The notes under the pieces were generated by a model, which ran no database searches, was not told the origin of the DNA, and worked only from the letters and a program-made list of their open reading frames with translations. A stretch of 64,000 nucleotides of DNA from Sphingomonas sp. 37zxx (GTDB lineage: Bacteria; Pseudomonadota; Alphaproteobacteria; Sphingomonadales; Sphingomonadaceae): contig NZ_JROH01000008.1 of the NCBI RefSeq assembly GCF_000786205.1, forward strand, positions 62,001-126,000. Direction: 5' to 3'. Positions 7,460 through 18,922 of this stretch are shown here, piece by piece; the stretch's first letter is position 1, and every line of letters starts with the position of its first letter. Position numbers and translations under genes: made by a program.

Positions 7460-9949
7460 TCACGCCAGCGTAAGCCCCGCGCCGCGCAACGGTTCCGCGC
7501 CTTGCAGGAAATATCGCCGCGCCACTGCTTCGGCCAGAATATACAGCTCGGCCTCGACCGTTTCCAACGTCGCCGAATCGAGCGTCGCCGCGCTTTGCGT
7601 CGATACCATCGCGCTCAGCCGCGTCGCCGCCAGTTGCTGCGGCTCGCCCAGGCCATCGTCGCTCAGCACCGGCAGCGCCGCCAGATGCGCGCCGATCGCC
7701 GCCACCTGAAACGCCAGCCCGCGCGGATTGCCCGGATCGAGCGCCACCAGGTCGATCGCCGGCACCCGCGCAATCCCGGTCAGATAGCGCTGGCGATAGC
7801 TGATCTGGCTGTCGGCCAGGTCGAGCAATGTCGACAGGTCATCGGCGGTCGACGCATCGATCCCGAAGGCCACCAGGTTCCGCACCGTCTTTATCGCGCG
7901 CTCGACCCGGCGGCCCAGATCGTGGAATCGCCACGCATCGGTTCGCCCCATATGCTCGGCCGAAAGCCCGGCCAGCGCGGCATAGCGGCGTTGCAGCGAC
8001 CCTGCCCGGTCGAGGATGCCGCCGCGCGTCGGGTGCGGCGCATCGAGCAGCCGGATCATGTCGGCGGACAGCCGGTCGCGCGACACCCGGCCCAGGCCGC
8101 GCGCCTGGCGGTTGGTGGCGCGCACCGAATACCAGCCTTCCTCCACCCCCTCCATCGCCGCCAGCGCGAACGCGGTCAGCTCCTGCCGCTTCAGGCTGGG
8201 CGGCGCGGGCGCGGCCCCGCTTTCGACGATCAGCCGCACCAGCCGCTCGACCGTCGGCGCCGCCAGCGCCGCCCCGGTATCGGCGCTGATCGAATTGCCC
8301 AGCAACACGCGGATGACGCCAAGCAGCGCCTCGCCGCGCTCGAGATAGCGGCCCAGCCAAAAGAGATTGTCGGCCACCCGGCTGGGCAGCGTCCCCGGAT
8401 TGCGCCGCAGATGCTGGGAATCGACCGCCGGCAGCAGCGACGTCGGCTTGACCGGTTGCGGGCCGTGCACCACCACATCGGCGGACCACAGCCCCTCGCC
8501 CATCGCGGTCGCGCGGACATCGCCCAGCCGCCCCAGCCGCGCAAAGCCGCCGGGCAACACCGTCCAGCCCCCCTGGCCGTTGCGCGCCGCGAACACCCGC
8601 AGCGCAAAGGGCCGCGCCGCCAGTGCATCGTCGATCACCACCGGCATCGTCGACAGATGCACCACTTCCTGCCCGACATAATCCTGCGGCCGCAGCGCCA
8701 TGTCGGCCAGCAACGCCGCGCGCTCGGCGGGGTTGAGCTCGGCCCCCACCACCGCGTTGCAATCGGGCAGCACCCGCGTCGGCACGCCGAACGCCGATGC
8801 GATGATCATCTGGTCGATCGAGCCGGCAACCTGCGCCGCCTCGCGCGGCTGGCCGCACCACCAGGTCGCGATATTGGGCAGTTTGAGCGCATCGCCGGTC
8901 AATTGCGTGCAAAGCGCGGGCAGGAACGCCGCCAGCGCCGGGGCTTCGAGCACGCCTGCACCCGGCGCATTGGCGATCACGACATTGCCCGCCGCCATCG
9001 CGTCGATCAGCCCCGGTATCCCGATCGCCGAGGTCGAATCGAACGCCAGCGGATCGAGCAGGCGTGGATCGGTTCGCCGCCAGATCGCGTCGATCCGCTT
9101 CAGCCCGGCGATGGTGCGGACATATAATTTGTCCTCGAGCACCGTCAGATCGGCCCCTTCGACCAGCAGAAACCCAAGATAACGCGCCAGATGCGCCTGT
9201 TCGGCATAGCTTTGGTTCAACCGCCCCGGCGTCAGCAGCCCGATTCGCGGCTCGACGCGGTGGCATGCCTCGGCCAGCCCCTCGCGCAATTGCGCGAAAA
9301 ACGGCGCATGCCGCTCGACATGCAGCCGCGATTGCAGCCCCCCCAAGGTGCGCGAAATCGCCAGCCGGTTTTCCAGCGCATAGCCAGCGCCCACCGGCGC
9401 ACGAAGCTGGTCGCCCAGCACTCGCCATTCGCCGCATGGCCCCCGGCACAGATCGACCGCGACGAAATGCAGGTGATGGCCCCCCGGCGGATCGAGCGCC
9501 ATCATCGGGCGCAGGAACCACGGGCTGCCGGTCACGACGCTGGCGGGCAAATGCCCCTCGGACACCAGCCGACCGGGGCCATAAATATCGCCGACGATCG
9601 TCTCGAACAATTCGGCGCGCTGGATCACCCCGGCCTCGATCCCGCGCCATTCCTCGGCCTCGATCATCAGTGGGATCGGCGACAGCGGCCAGGCGCGCTC
9701 CTCGCTTTCGCCGGCGATGCGAAAGCCGGTGCCGATGTCATCGGCCTGGCGCTGTGCCCGCTCGCGCGCATGTTCGAGCGAGTCGCCGGTCACCCCGGCC
9801 AATTCCTCGAACGCGGTGCGCCATGCATCGGCGGCAGCACCGGTCGCGCCGCACAGCATGTCGCCGCGCGGCTGGTCGCTGCAATAATCCTTGATCCAAC
9901 GATCGGCGATCATGCCGGCGTCGAACAAGCTGGTCGCGCGCGTCGCCAT
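7460..9949 (-). CDS. Circularly permuted type 2 ATP-grasp / alpha-E fusion protein
   Basis: 829 residues. About the first 480 residues match the circularly permuted ATP-grasp family (SPWFLRPMMALDPPGGHHLHFV, then GRLNQSYAEQAHLARYLGF), expected to ligate a carboxylate to an amine at the cost of ATP. From about residue 518 an all-helical alpha-E domain begins (SRVADNLFWLGRYLERGEAL) and runs to the end. In many bacteria these are two genes; here they are fused. With the transglutaminase next door this forms the core of a predicted peptide synthesis or peptide-tagging locus described by comparative genomics. The ATG at 9949 follows GGAAG. The product is unknown. Confidence 0.88.
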   Translation of the reverse strand: MATRATSLFDAGMIADRWIKDYCSDQPRGDMLCGATGAAADAWRTAFEELAGVTGDSLEHARERAQRQADDIGTGFRIAGESEERAWPLSPIPLMIEAEEWRGIEAGVIQRAELFETIVGDIYGPGRLVSEGHLPASVVTGSPWFLRPMMALDPPGGHHLHFVAVDLCRGPCGEWRVLGDQLRAPVGAGYALENRLAISRTLGGLQSRLHVERHAPFFAQLREGLAEACHRVEPRIGLLTPGRLNQSYAEQAHLARYLGFLLVEGADLTVLEDKLYVRTIAGLKRIDAIWRRTDPRLLDPLAFDSTSAIGIPGLIDAMAAGNVVIANAPGAGVLEAPALAAFLPALCTQLTGDALKLPNIATWWCGQPREAAQVAGSIDQMIIASAFGVPTRVLPDCNAVVGAELNPAERAALLADMALRPQDYVGQEVVHLSTMPVVIDDALAARPFALRVFAARNGQGGWTVLPGGFARLGRLGDVRATAMGEGLWSADVVVHGPQPVKPTSLLPAVDSQHLRRNPGTLPSRVADNLFWLGRYLERGEALLGVIRVLLGNSISADTGAALAAPTVERLVRLIVESGAAPAPPSLKRQELTAFALAAMEGVEEGWYSVRATNRQARGLGRVSRDRLSADMIRLLDAPHPTRGGILDRAGSLQRRYAALAGLSAEHMGRTDAWRFHDLGRRVERAIKTVRNLVAFGIDASTADDLSTLLDLADSQISYRQRYLTGIARVPAIDLVALDPGNPRGLAFQVAAIGAHLAALPVLSDDGLGEPQQLAATRLSAMVSTQSAATLDSATLETVEAELYILAEAVARRYFLQGAEPLRGAGLTLA

Positions 9950-10021
9950 CACCGAACTTCCCGTTACCCGCGGCAGCGAGACCACAAGTCCCGTGGCGAC
10001 GCAACCAATTGCCTCAGCGCA

Positions 10022-10222
10022 TCAGCAGCAGCGCGGCGTCGATCCCGGCCCGGTGCCGTATCGCCGCTCGATCCGGTTGCGGTGGAACTCGGCCAGCGTC
10101 ATCACCGGCTCGCCCGGATGCAGCGCGGCGCGATGCGCGACATAGCCGTCATAATCGGGCACCCCCACCATCAACCGCGCGGTCTTGGCCGCGACCCGCC
10201 AGCCCTCAAGCAACCGCGACAT
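10022..10222 (-). CDS. ybdD: YbdD/YjiX-family small protein linked to CstA
   Basis: 66 residues, the normal length of the family. The C-terminal signature HPGEPVMTLAEFHRNRIERR is diagnostic. The ATG lies inside the end of cstA (17-base overlap), so translation is coupled. Small proteins of this family accompany CstA/BtsT-type pyruvate transporters and are thought to assist them; the mechanism is not established. Confidence 0.9.
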   Translation of the reverse strand: MSRLLEGWRVAAKTARLMVGVPDYDGYVAHRAALHPGEPVMTLAEFHRNRIERRYGTGPGSTPRCC

Positions 10223-12287
10223 CGCCGACCTCCAGCACCGTAGGCCGATCGCTCGCCAGCGCCTTGCGGCATGCAGCGATGCCATAGGCGACGATCGCCA
10301 GCACCGCAGTCATGAACAGCGCGCAAAGTCCGGCGTCGATCCGGTCGTTGAAGATGATCCGCCCCATCTCGGCCATCGACTTGGCCGGGGCCAGCACCTC
10401 GCCGCGCGCCGCCGCGTCGGAAAAGATCTGTGCATGCGCCAGGAATCCGATGCGCGGATCGGCGTCGAACATCTTCTGCCACCCGGCGGTCAGCGTGCAG
10501 ATCAGCAGCCAGCTCGTCGGCACGATCGTCACCCAGGCAAAGCGCTGCCGCTTCATCTTGAACAGGATCACCGTTGCCAATGTCAGCGCGATCGCCGCGA
10601 GCATTTGGTTCGAAATCCCGAACAGCGGCCACAGCGTGTTGATCCCCCCCAGCGGATCGGTCACCCCCTGATAGAGAAAGTAACCCCAGGCGCTCACCGC
10701 CAGCGCGGTCGCCAGCAGATTGGGCACCAGCGCCTTGGTCTCCTTCATCACCGGCACCACCGACCCCAGCAGATCCTGGATCATGAACCGCGCCACCCGC
10801 GTTCCCGCGTCGACCGTGGTGAGGATGAACAGCGCCTCGAACAGGATCGCGAAATGATACCAGAACGCCATCAGCGCCTGGCCGCCGATCACCTGGCTCA
10901 ATATCTGCGCCATCCCCACCGCCAGCGTCGGCGCACCGCCCGCACGTGACAGGATCGTCCCTTCGCCCACATCGCGCGCGATCCCGTCGAGTGCTTCCGG
11001 CGTCACGACGAAGCCCCATTCGGCGATCACGCGCGCCGCCTCGGCGCTGGTGGTGCCGATCAGCGCGGCGGGCGCGTTCATCGCGAAATACACCGCCGGG
11101 TCGAGCACGCACGCCGCGATCAGCGCCATCACCGCGACAAAGCTCTCGGTCAGCATCGCGCCGTATCCGATGAAGCGAAGGTCGCCCTCGCTCTCGATCA
11201 TCTTCGGCGTCGTCCCGCTCGAAATCAGCGCGTGGAACCCCGATACCGCGCCGCATGCGATGGTGATGAACAGAAAGGGAAAGATCGTCCCCGCAAACGC
11301 CGGTCCGGTGCCGTCGACGAAGCGCGTCACCGCGGGCATCTGCAATTCGGGCCGGACGATCAATATGCCCAGCGCCAGCCCCGCGATCACCCCGATCTTC
11401 AGGAAGGTCGACAGATAATCGCGCGGCGCCAGCAACAGCCACACCGGCACCACCGACGCGATAAAGCCATAAGCCATCAGCAACAGCGCCAGCGTCGGCC
11501 CGCTAAAGGTGAACCACGGGGCCAGCGTCGCCGATCGCGCCACCGGCTCGCCCCCGACGATCGCCAGCATCAGCAGGACGAAGCCGATGGCCGACATCTC
11601 GCCGATCCGCCCCGGCCGCACGAACCGGCCGTAAATTCCCATCAACAGGGCGATCGGGATCGTCGCGAACACGGTGAAGGTGCCCCACGGGCTGCCCTCC
11701 AGCGCCTTGACCACCACCAGCGCCAGCACCGCGAGCAGGATCACCATGATCATCAGCACCGCGACCAGCGCGATCGTGCCCGGCACCCGCCCCATTTCGG
11801 ATCGCACCATATCGCCAAGCGACCGCGCATCGCGCCGCGTCGAAAAGGTCAGGATCAGGAAATCCTGCACCGCGCCGGCAAACACCACCCCGGTGAGCAG
11901 CCACAAGGTGCCCGGCAAATACCCCATCTGCGCCGCCAGCACCGGCCCCACCAGCGGCCCCGCGCCGGCGATCGCCGCGAAATGATGGCCGAACAGCACG
12001 TTGCGGTTGGTCGGCACGTAATCGAGCCCGTCATTGCGCCGCACCGCCGGGGTCGATCGCGCCCGATCGATCCCCAGCACCCGCCGCTCGATGAACAGCC
12101 CATAAAATCGATATGCGATCGCATAGGTGCACAAAGCCGCGACCACCAGCCACAGCGCATTGATCGGCTCGCCGCGCATCAACGCGGTAAACCCCAGCGC
12201 TCCCGCGCCCGCCAGTGCCACCGCCACCCAACCGATCAACGCCGGACCGCGCGGCAGGAAGGGGGGCTGTGCGGCGGCAGCGGCCAT
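10206..12287 (-). CDS. cstA: Carbon starvation protein A, pyruvate transporter
   Basis: A 693-residue inner-membrane permease with about 16-18 hydrophobic segments. The conserved N-terminal block with VPTNRNVLFGHHFAAIAGAG and GPVLAAQMGYLPGTLW is characteristic of CstA/BtsT. Characterised members import pyruvate with protons and are induced at carbon starvation. A strong GGAGG lies eight bases before the ATG. It forms an operon with ybdD downstream. No CRP or BtsR-like site was recognised upstream. Confidence 0.95.
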   Translation of the reverse strand: MAAAAAQPPFLPRGPALIGWVAVALAGAGALGFTALMRGEPINALWLVVAALCTYAIAYRFYGLFIERRVLGIDRARSTPAVRRNDGLDYVPTNRNVLFGHHFAAIAGAGPLVGPVLAAQMGYLPGTLWLLTGVVFAGAVQDFLILTFSTRRDARSLGDMVRSEMGRVPGTIALVAVLMIMVILLAVLALVVVKALEGSPWGTFTVFATIPIALLMGIYGRFVRPGRIGEMSAIGFVLLMLAIVGGEPVARSATLAPWFTFSGPTLALLLMAYGFIASVVPVWLLLAPRDYLSTFLKIGVIAGLALGILIVRPELQMPAVTRFVDGTGPAFAGTIFPFLFITIACGAVSGFHALISSGTTPKMIESEGDLRFIGYGAMLTESFVAVMALIAACVLDPAVYFAMNAPAALIGTTSAEAARVIAEWGFVVTPEALDGIARDVGEGTILSRAGGAPTLAVGMAQILSQVIGGQALMAFWYHFAILFEALFILTTVDAGTRVARFMIQDLLGSVVPVMKETKALVPNLLATALAVSAWGYFLYQGVTDPLGGINTLWPLFGISNQMLAAIALTLATVILFKMKRQRFAWVTIVPTSWLLICTLTAGWQKMFDADPRIGFLAHAQIFSDAAARGEVLAPAKSMAEMGRIIFNDRIDAGLCALFMTAVLAIVAYGIAACRKALASDRPTVLEVGDVAVA

Positions 12288-12429
12288 GCGAAATCCTCCG
12301 GTTGCGCGGCGCAGCGCCGATCGCTTTCCCCGTTGATGCCACCACCCGAACCGCGACGCATCTCCTAAATCCTCCCCGGCACGGGGGGTCAGGAACGCCG
12401 CACCAACCCCGCTCGTCCCGGGGGCGAAC

Positions 12430-13899
12430 TCAGCCCCGGCCGTCGGCGGTCTCCAGTTCGCTGTGGCTGGGGATGAAATCGATCAGATTGCCGATGTTGA
12501 CGCGCTTTTCGCGCAGCCGTGGATCGCGCATCGAATCGAGGAAGTCGGCATGCTGCGGATGGCTGTTCTGGAACACCGCCTTTGCCTGATATTCCTCGGG
12601 GCTGAACGTGCCCCAATTGGTCACGCGGCCGAAATAGATGCCGGTCACGTCCAGCCGGTTCGCCAGGTCGACCGCATCGGGCATCTCGCGGTAATTTTCG
12701 GTCTGCACGGTGTAGCAAAGGTGGAATTGCTCGACCTGCCCATCGCGCAGCAGTTCGGCGGCGAAGTCGAGATTGTCGAGCATCACCTCCCACCGCGCGC
12801 CGCGCCGCAGCAGCTCGTGCGTCGGCTTGGTCGATGCATCGATGCTGATCTGCAGGCTCTGCACCCGGTTATGCAGCGCGGGAAAACGCTCCCATTCGCG
12901 GCGCGTCAACAGCATCCCGTTGGTCATCATGATGAAGCGCAGGTCGGGATATTCGTCGGCGGTCAATCGCTCCATCAGCCGGCGGAAGTTCTTCGATGCG
13001 AACGGATCGCCCGAACCGGTGATGAACACCGTCTTGGCATCCTTGAGCATCGGCAGAATACTGCGCTCCTGCAACCGATCGAAACGTTCGCGCAGCACCG
13101 AATCCGCCGCGAATTTCTCGACGCGGCAGCTTGGGCACGAAAGATTGCAGGTGCGATCATAGGCCAGATTGACCTTTTCGGGGCCGATCGCGAGCCGGGT
13201 GAGCTTTTCCTCGACCACCGCGCGCCATTGCGGCGACTTGTCGGCGACAGCCGCGCGCGTGGGCAACTGGTTGGTCTGGATCGCGGGGCAGGCGGTCTTG
13301 TTGCAATGGCGATAGCTGCCGTCATGGATACTCGCGCGGATCCGCTCGGCATTCTCCGAATTCCACACTTCCTGCCAATTATCGGCGGCGCTCATATTCC
13401 CCACCGACAGGCCCAGCCAACTCGCGCAACATAGATGCGTACCGCTCTCCAGCACGTCGATCTCGTGAAACGGGCGCATACAGAATTTGTCGGAGAGATC
13501 GAATTTCGGATTTTCAGGCGCGAGCAGCGACTGGAGGTGAAACACCAGCCCCTGCACCAGGGGCGATTCGCTGTTGGCGCTCGAGATATTGGTCAGCAGG
13601 TTCAATGCGCCGGCGGGGTCACCCTCGATCGCCTGTCGCATCGCCAGTAATGCCGCGAAGGCGACCCGAATGATCGGCTGCGGCGACTGGAGCAGGGCAA
13701 GATTGGCCTGCATCGCATCGGGCAGCGCGGTGATCTGGGCAAGGAACTGCGGAAACGCTTGCCAGATTTCGGGATGGTCTACCCCGTCGCACAAGTCCTT
13801 GATCAACAGACCGAGCATCTGTTCGGCGATGTCATAGCTGTCGTGGACGGCGGCGGGTGCCGAATCCGAATAGGTCGATTCGCTGCTTGATATATCCAT
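12430..13899 (-). CDS. Radical SAM protein with an N-terminal SPASM-like Cys cluster
   Basis: 489 residues. The 4Fe-4S/SAM motif CNLSCPSC (Cys251, Cys255, Cys258) opens a TIM-barrel core with GSGDPF and MMTNGMLL strands. Before the core, residues 139-205 resemble a SPASM domain: Cys140, Cys157-Cys158, then GN, WQEVWNSE, RASIHDG and Cys199/Cys204. SPASM normally follows the core, so the order appears permuted. The first 130 residues are helical and unassigned. The ATG at 13899 follows AGGAAG. No peptide precursor gene was found nearby, so the substrate is unknown. It is divergent from the desaturase gene. Confidence 0.85.
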   Translation of the reverse strand: MDISSSESTYSDSAPAAVHDSYDIAEQMLGLLIKDLCDGVDHPEIWQAFPQFLAQITALPDAMQANLALLQSPQPIIRVAFAALLAMRQAIEGDPAGALNLLTNISSANSESPLVQGLVFHLQSLLAPENPKFDLSDKFCMRPFHEIDVLESGTHLCCASWLGLSVGNMSAADNWQEVWNSENAERIRASIHDGSYRHCNKTACPAIQTNQLPTRAAVADKSPQWRAVVEEKLTRLAIGPEKVNLAYDRTCNLSCPSCRVEKFAADSVLRERFDRLQERSILPMLKDAKTVFITGSGDPFASKNFRRLMERLTADEYPDLRFIMMTNGMLLTRREWERFPALHNRVQSLQISIDASTKPTHELLRRGARWEVMLDNLDFAAELLRDGQVEQFHLCYTVQTENYREMPDAVDLANRLDVTGIYFGRVTNWGTFSPEEYQAKAVFQNSHPQHADFLDSMRDPRLREKRVNIGNLIDFIPSHSELETADGRG

Positions 13900-14108
13900 T
13901 ACCGCTTCCTGCTTGCCCGTTTTACCTTCTTTATAGGCCGTTCAACTACCCTTTGCGGATGCTGCCAGCAGAAGGCATCCGAATGCGAGGTCGGGCGCGG
14001 CGATCAGCGCCCGTTGTTCTGCAACAAGATTTAGCAGGGATCGCAGTCCGCCCCACACCCCCACCCAATCCCCTAGCGCCCGCCCCCCCGCTGCCCTACA
14101 CCACCCCC

Positions 14109-14921
14109 ATGTCGATCGGTCTCGCCATCCTCCTGTCGGCGCTCGCGATGACGGTTATCGTCGGCGTGCGCTATCTCCTTGCCAGCGGCATGTTCGCGCT
14201 GCTCACCCGTGCGACCCGGCCCGGCCTCTATGCCGGGCTCGATCAGCAGATCGGGCGTGAGATCAAATGGTCGATGATGTCGGCGGCGATCTATGGCGTT
14301 CCGGCCGGTGTCATCGCCTGGGGCTGGGACAATCACGGCTGGACGCAGATTTACAGCGATGTCGGCGCATACCCCTTATGGTATCTGCCGGTTTCGGTGT
14401 TCGCCTATCTCTTCCTGCACGATACATGGTTCTATTGGACGCATCGCTGGATGCACATTCCCAAATGGTTTCGCATCGCGCATGCCGTCCATCACGCCAG
14501 CCGCCCGCCCACCGCCTGGGCGGCAATGGCGTTCCACCCGGTCGAAGCGCTCACCGGCGCGGTCATCATTCCGCTGCTGGTCTTCGTGATTCCGATCCAC
14601 ACTGTCGCACTATGCATTGTTCTTACCGTGATGACCGTTATGGGGGTGACCAACCACATGGGGTGGGAAGTTTTTCCTAGGTTCATCGTGCAAGGGCCAA
14701 TGGGACGATGGCTGATCACCGCCAGCCATCACCAGCGGCATCATGAACGATATGGGTGCAACTATGGACTATATTTCCGTTTCTGGGATCGGGTCTGCGG
14801 CACCGACAAGGGGCTTGGCGATTTCGCCGCGCTTTCGGCCTCGCGCGCTTCGCGTGCTGGCGCTGCCGCTGGCGGCGAGCATGCTGGGCGGCGCGATGCC
14901 GGTGTCGCAGCTGAAGGTTGA
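14109..14921 (+). CDS. Sterol desaturase / fatty acid hydroxylase family protein
   Basis: A 270-residue membrane di-iron enzyme. The histidine boxes are HDTWFYWTHRWMH, HAVHHASR and HHQRHH, and hydrophobic segments lie between them. The reaction is probably hydroxylation or desaturation of a lipid; the substrate is not predictable. The ATG precedes the first membrane helix, and upstream in-frame sequence is C-rich and unlikely to be coding. The last 30 residues are low-complexity Ala/Arg and overlap the next gene, so the C-terminus may be unusual or affected by a past frameshift. Confidence 0.88.
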   Translation: MSIGLAILLSALAMTVIVGVRYLLASGMFALLTRATRPGLYAGLDQQIGREIKWSMMSAAIYGVPAGVIAWGWDNHGWTQIYSDVGAYPLWYLPVSVFAYLFLHDTWFYWTHRWMHIPKWFRIAHAVHHASRPPTAWAAMAFHPVEALTGAVIIPLLVFVIPIHTVALCIVLTVMTVMGVTNHMGWEVFPRFIVQGPMGRWLITASHHQRHHERYGCNYGLYFRFWDRVCGTDKGLGDFAALSASRASRAGAAAGGEHAGRRDAGVAAEG

Positions 14922-15270
14922 CGTCGGCGAGCTTCGCAATGCGCGCGGCGTTCTGCAAATCTGCCTAACCGCCGATCCCGATAATTTCCCCAATTGCATC
15001 GACGATGCCCGCGCGGTTTCGCGCGTGGTGCCCGCCGCCGATCACGGGGCGGTGTTCGACGGGCTTCCGCACGGCAATTATGCGATTGCGGTGTTCCACG
15101 ACGAAAACAGCAACCGCAAGCTCGATACCTTCGCCGGCATCCCGCGCGAAGGCTTCGGCTTTTCGCGCAATCCGCGCATCGGCTTTGGCCCGCCGCGCTT
15201 TTCGGCGGCGCGCTTCGCTTTTGCCAGTGATGCCGGGATACAACAAGTACGGCTTCGATACATGCTTTGA
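14743..15270 (+). CDS. DUF2141 secreted protein
   Basis: The mature part carries the DUF2141 pattern: LKVDVGELRNARGVLQICLT, then LPHGNYAIAVFHDENSNRKLD and GIPREGFGFSRNP. A signal peptide (RFRPRALRVLALPLAASMLGG) precedes it, so it is probably periplasmic. The start is uncertain: the ATG at 14743 lies deep in the desaturase gene and has no ribosome site, while TTG 14815 or GTG 14854 would start nearer the signal peptide. The longest form (175 residues) is listed. The function of the family is unknown. Confidence 0.75.
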   Translation: MNDMGATMDYISVSGIGSAAPTRGLAISPRFRPRALRVLALPLAASMLGGAMPVSQLKVDVGELRNARGVLQICLTADPDNFPNCIDDARAVSRVVPAADHGAVFDGLPHGNYAIAVFHDENSNRKLDTFAGIPREGFGFSRNPRIGFGPPRFSAARFAFASDAGIQQVRLRYML

Positions 15271-15338
15271 CGCACTGCGGCGGAACCAATAACTGAACGG
15301 CTGCGTTTAGCCGTCTTATTCCCCCGGAGTGCTTTCCC

Positions 15339-16223
15339 TTGAAAACCAAGCTTTTGCTGCTTGCCGGTTTCGGCTTGTCGTTCGTTGCCGTTCCCGCGCT
15401 GGCGCAGGAGGCCGGCCCGCCGGCCCCGGCTCCCGTGCCCACGCAGCAGCCGGCAATGGGTGATCCGCGCGCCGATTTCGTCATCGCCGGTGCCGGCATC
15501 GGCATCCTGCCCAATTATGAAGGGTCGAACGATTATGGCGTGTCGCCGGTCCCCGCCGCGATCGGCCAGGTCGACGGCTTCCGCTTCGTCTTCCTCGGCA
15601 ATCGCCTCAGCGTCGATCTGATCCGCGATGGCTTTGGCCCCACCGTCGACCTTCAGGCCGGCCCGATCGCGGTCATCGGCTTCAACCGCAACAGCGCCGA
15701 TGCGATCGACGACCCGCAGGTGGCATTGCTCGACGAACGCAACACCGCGATCGAGCTTGGCGGCTATGTCGGCATCGGCAAGACCGGGGTGATCACCAGC
15801 GACTATGACCGGCTGTCGGCGACGATTTCCTATCGCTATGACGTTGCCGGCGCGCATGACAGCGGCATCCTCACCCCCACGCTCGCCTACACCACCCCGC
15901 TCAGCACCAAGGCGATTGCCGGGCTGTTCCTGTCGGCCGAGCGGGTGGAGCAAGGCTATGGCGACGCCTATTTCAGCGTGTCGGCCGCCGAATCGCTACG
16001 CAGTGGCTTGCCGGTGTACGACGCCGATGGCGGGTGGAAGAATTATACCATTGGCCTGGCGGGTGCCTATTCGCTCACCGGCGACCTCACCGGCGGGCTG
16101 CAACTGGTCGCGGGCGGCACTTATCGCCGGCTGCTCAATGATTTCAGCGCCAGCCCGGTCACCGCGATCGCGGGTTCGCCGCACCAATGGCTCGGCACCG
16201 TCGGGCTTGCCTATTCCTTCTGA
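15339..16223 (+). CDS. MipA/OmpV family outer-membrane protein
   Basis: 294 residues with a clear signal peptide (MKTKLLLLAGFGLSFVAVPALAQ) and a C-terminal AYSF ending in Phe, as BAM-targeted beta-barrels do. Alternating strands and GAGIGILPNYEGSNDYGVSP at the start of the barrel match MipA/OmpV. The role may be scaffold for murein enzymes or a general porin-like protein. The start is TTG at 15339 with GGAG nine bases upstream. Confidence 0.9.
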   Translation: MKTKLLLLAGFGLSFVAVPALAQEAGPPAPAPVPTQQPAMGDPRADFVIAGAGIGILPNYEGSNDYGVSPVPAAIGQVDGFRFVFLGNRLSVDLIRDGFGPTVDLQAGPIAVIGFNRNSADAIDDPQVALLDERNTAIELGGYVGIGKTGVITSDYDRLSATISYRYDVAGAHDSGILTPTLAYTTPLSTKAIAGLFLSAERVEQGYGDAYFSVSAAESLRSGLPVYDADGGWKNYTIGLAGAYSLTGDLTGGLQLVAGGTYRRLLNDFSASPVTAIAGSPHQWLGTVGLAYSF

Positions 16224-16268
16224 ACTGCTGCGCGCTTGTGGCCAGGGGTGATCGCGCCTAGATGTGTC

Positions 16269-18343
<2,075 letters not shown>

Positions 18344-18361
18344 TCCGTCGCAGCAACGTGG

Positions 18362-18922
18362 CTATTCCGTAGGGCGAGAGGGTTGTCCGTCTGGCGGCAA
18401 CCCGGCCGAAGTAAATAGGTTGTCGGTGCCTTCGGGCACTGGCAATTCCCAAGTACTCACGACGTCCATTCCAACGAGACGTGCGAACGCAGCCAGCCCT
18501 CGATCGTCCGAGTAGAGGCGCTTAGCGGCAGCCACCCTCGCTACCGCAATTATCTGGCGGTCGTATTTGACTTTCTGCCACGGCTGCCCTGACCCGCCGC
18601 GCTTGTCGCCGCTCTCCAATGCCTCCTGTGTCATCAGAGCAACCTCGATGGCAGCGCGCACATCGAACGGGCACAGCCGAACCCTTGCCTGCCCCTGCAA
18701 TTGCTCTAGCACCGCCGGGCCTCCCTTGCCTGCGCGTACGAGCAATTCTGCAAGAACAGGTGTCGGCACAATCAGAGTATCAGCGGCAGACATTCCTGCT
18801 ATCAAACCAACCACCCGTTCACGGGCATTGGTCACAGGTTCGCCGGTATCGGGGTCGTCTGGGGCGCGCGCGTCAGGATTGATCAGCAACGCAAGCGCTG
18901 AGCTATCCAAAGCGAGGATCAT
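18362..18922 (-). CDS. PIN-domain protein, probable toxin nuclease
   Basis: 186 residues. The acidic set expected of a PIN RNase can be placed at Asp6 (ALDSSAL), Glu59 (VLAELLV), Asp121 (KYDRQIIAVA) and Asp139/140 (YSDDRGL), with AVARVAAAKRLYSDDRGLAA as the typical C-terminal part. It overlaps the upstream 248-residue gene by four bases (ATGA). The base composition is visibly less GC-rich than the flanks, which suggests transfer. A toxin or defence RNase role is inferred from the fold and the pairing. Confidence 0.75.
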   Translation of the reverse strand: MILALDSSALALLINPDARAPDDPDTGEPVTNARERVVGLIAGMSAADTLIVPTPVLAELLVRAGKGGPAVLEQLQGQARVRLCPFDVRAAIEVALMTQEALESGDKRGGSGQPWQKVKYDRQIIAVARVAAAKRLYSDDRGLAAFARLVGMDVVSTWELPVPEGTDNLFTSAGLPPDGQPSRPTE

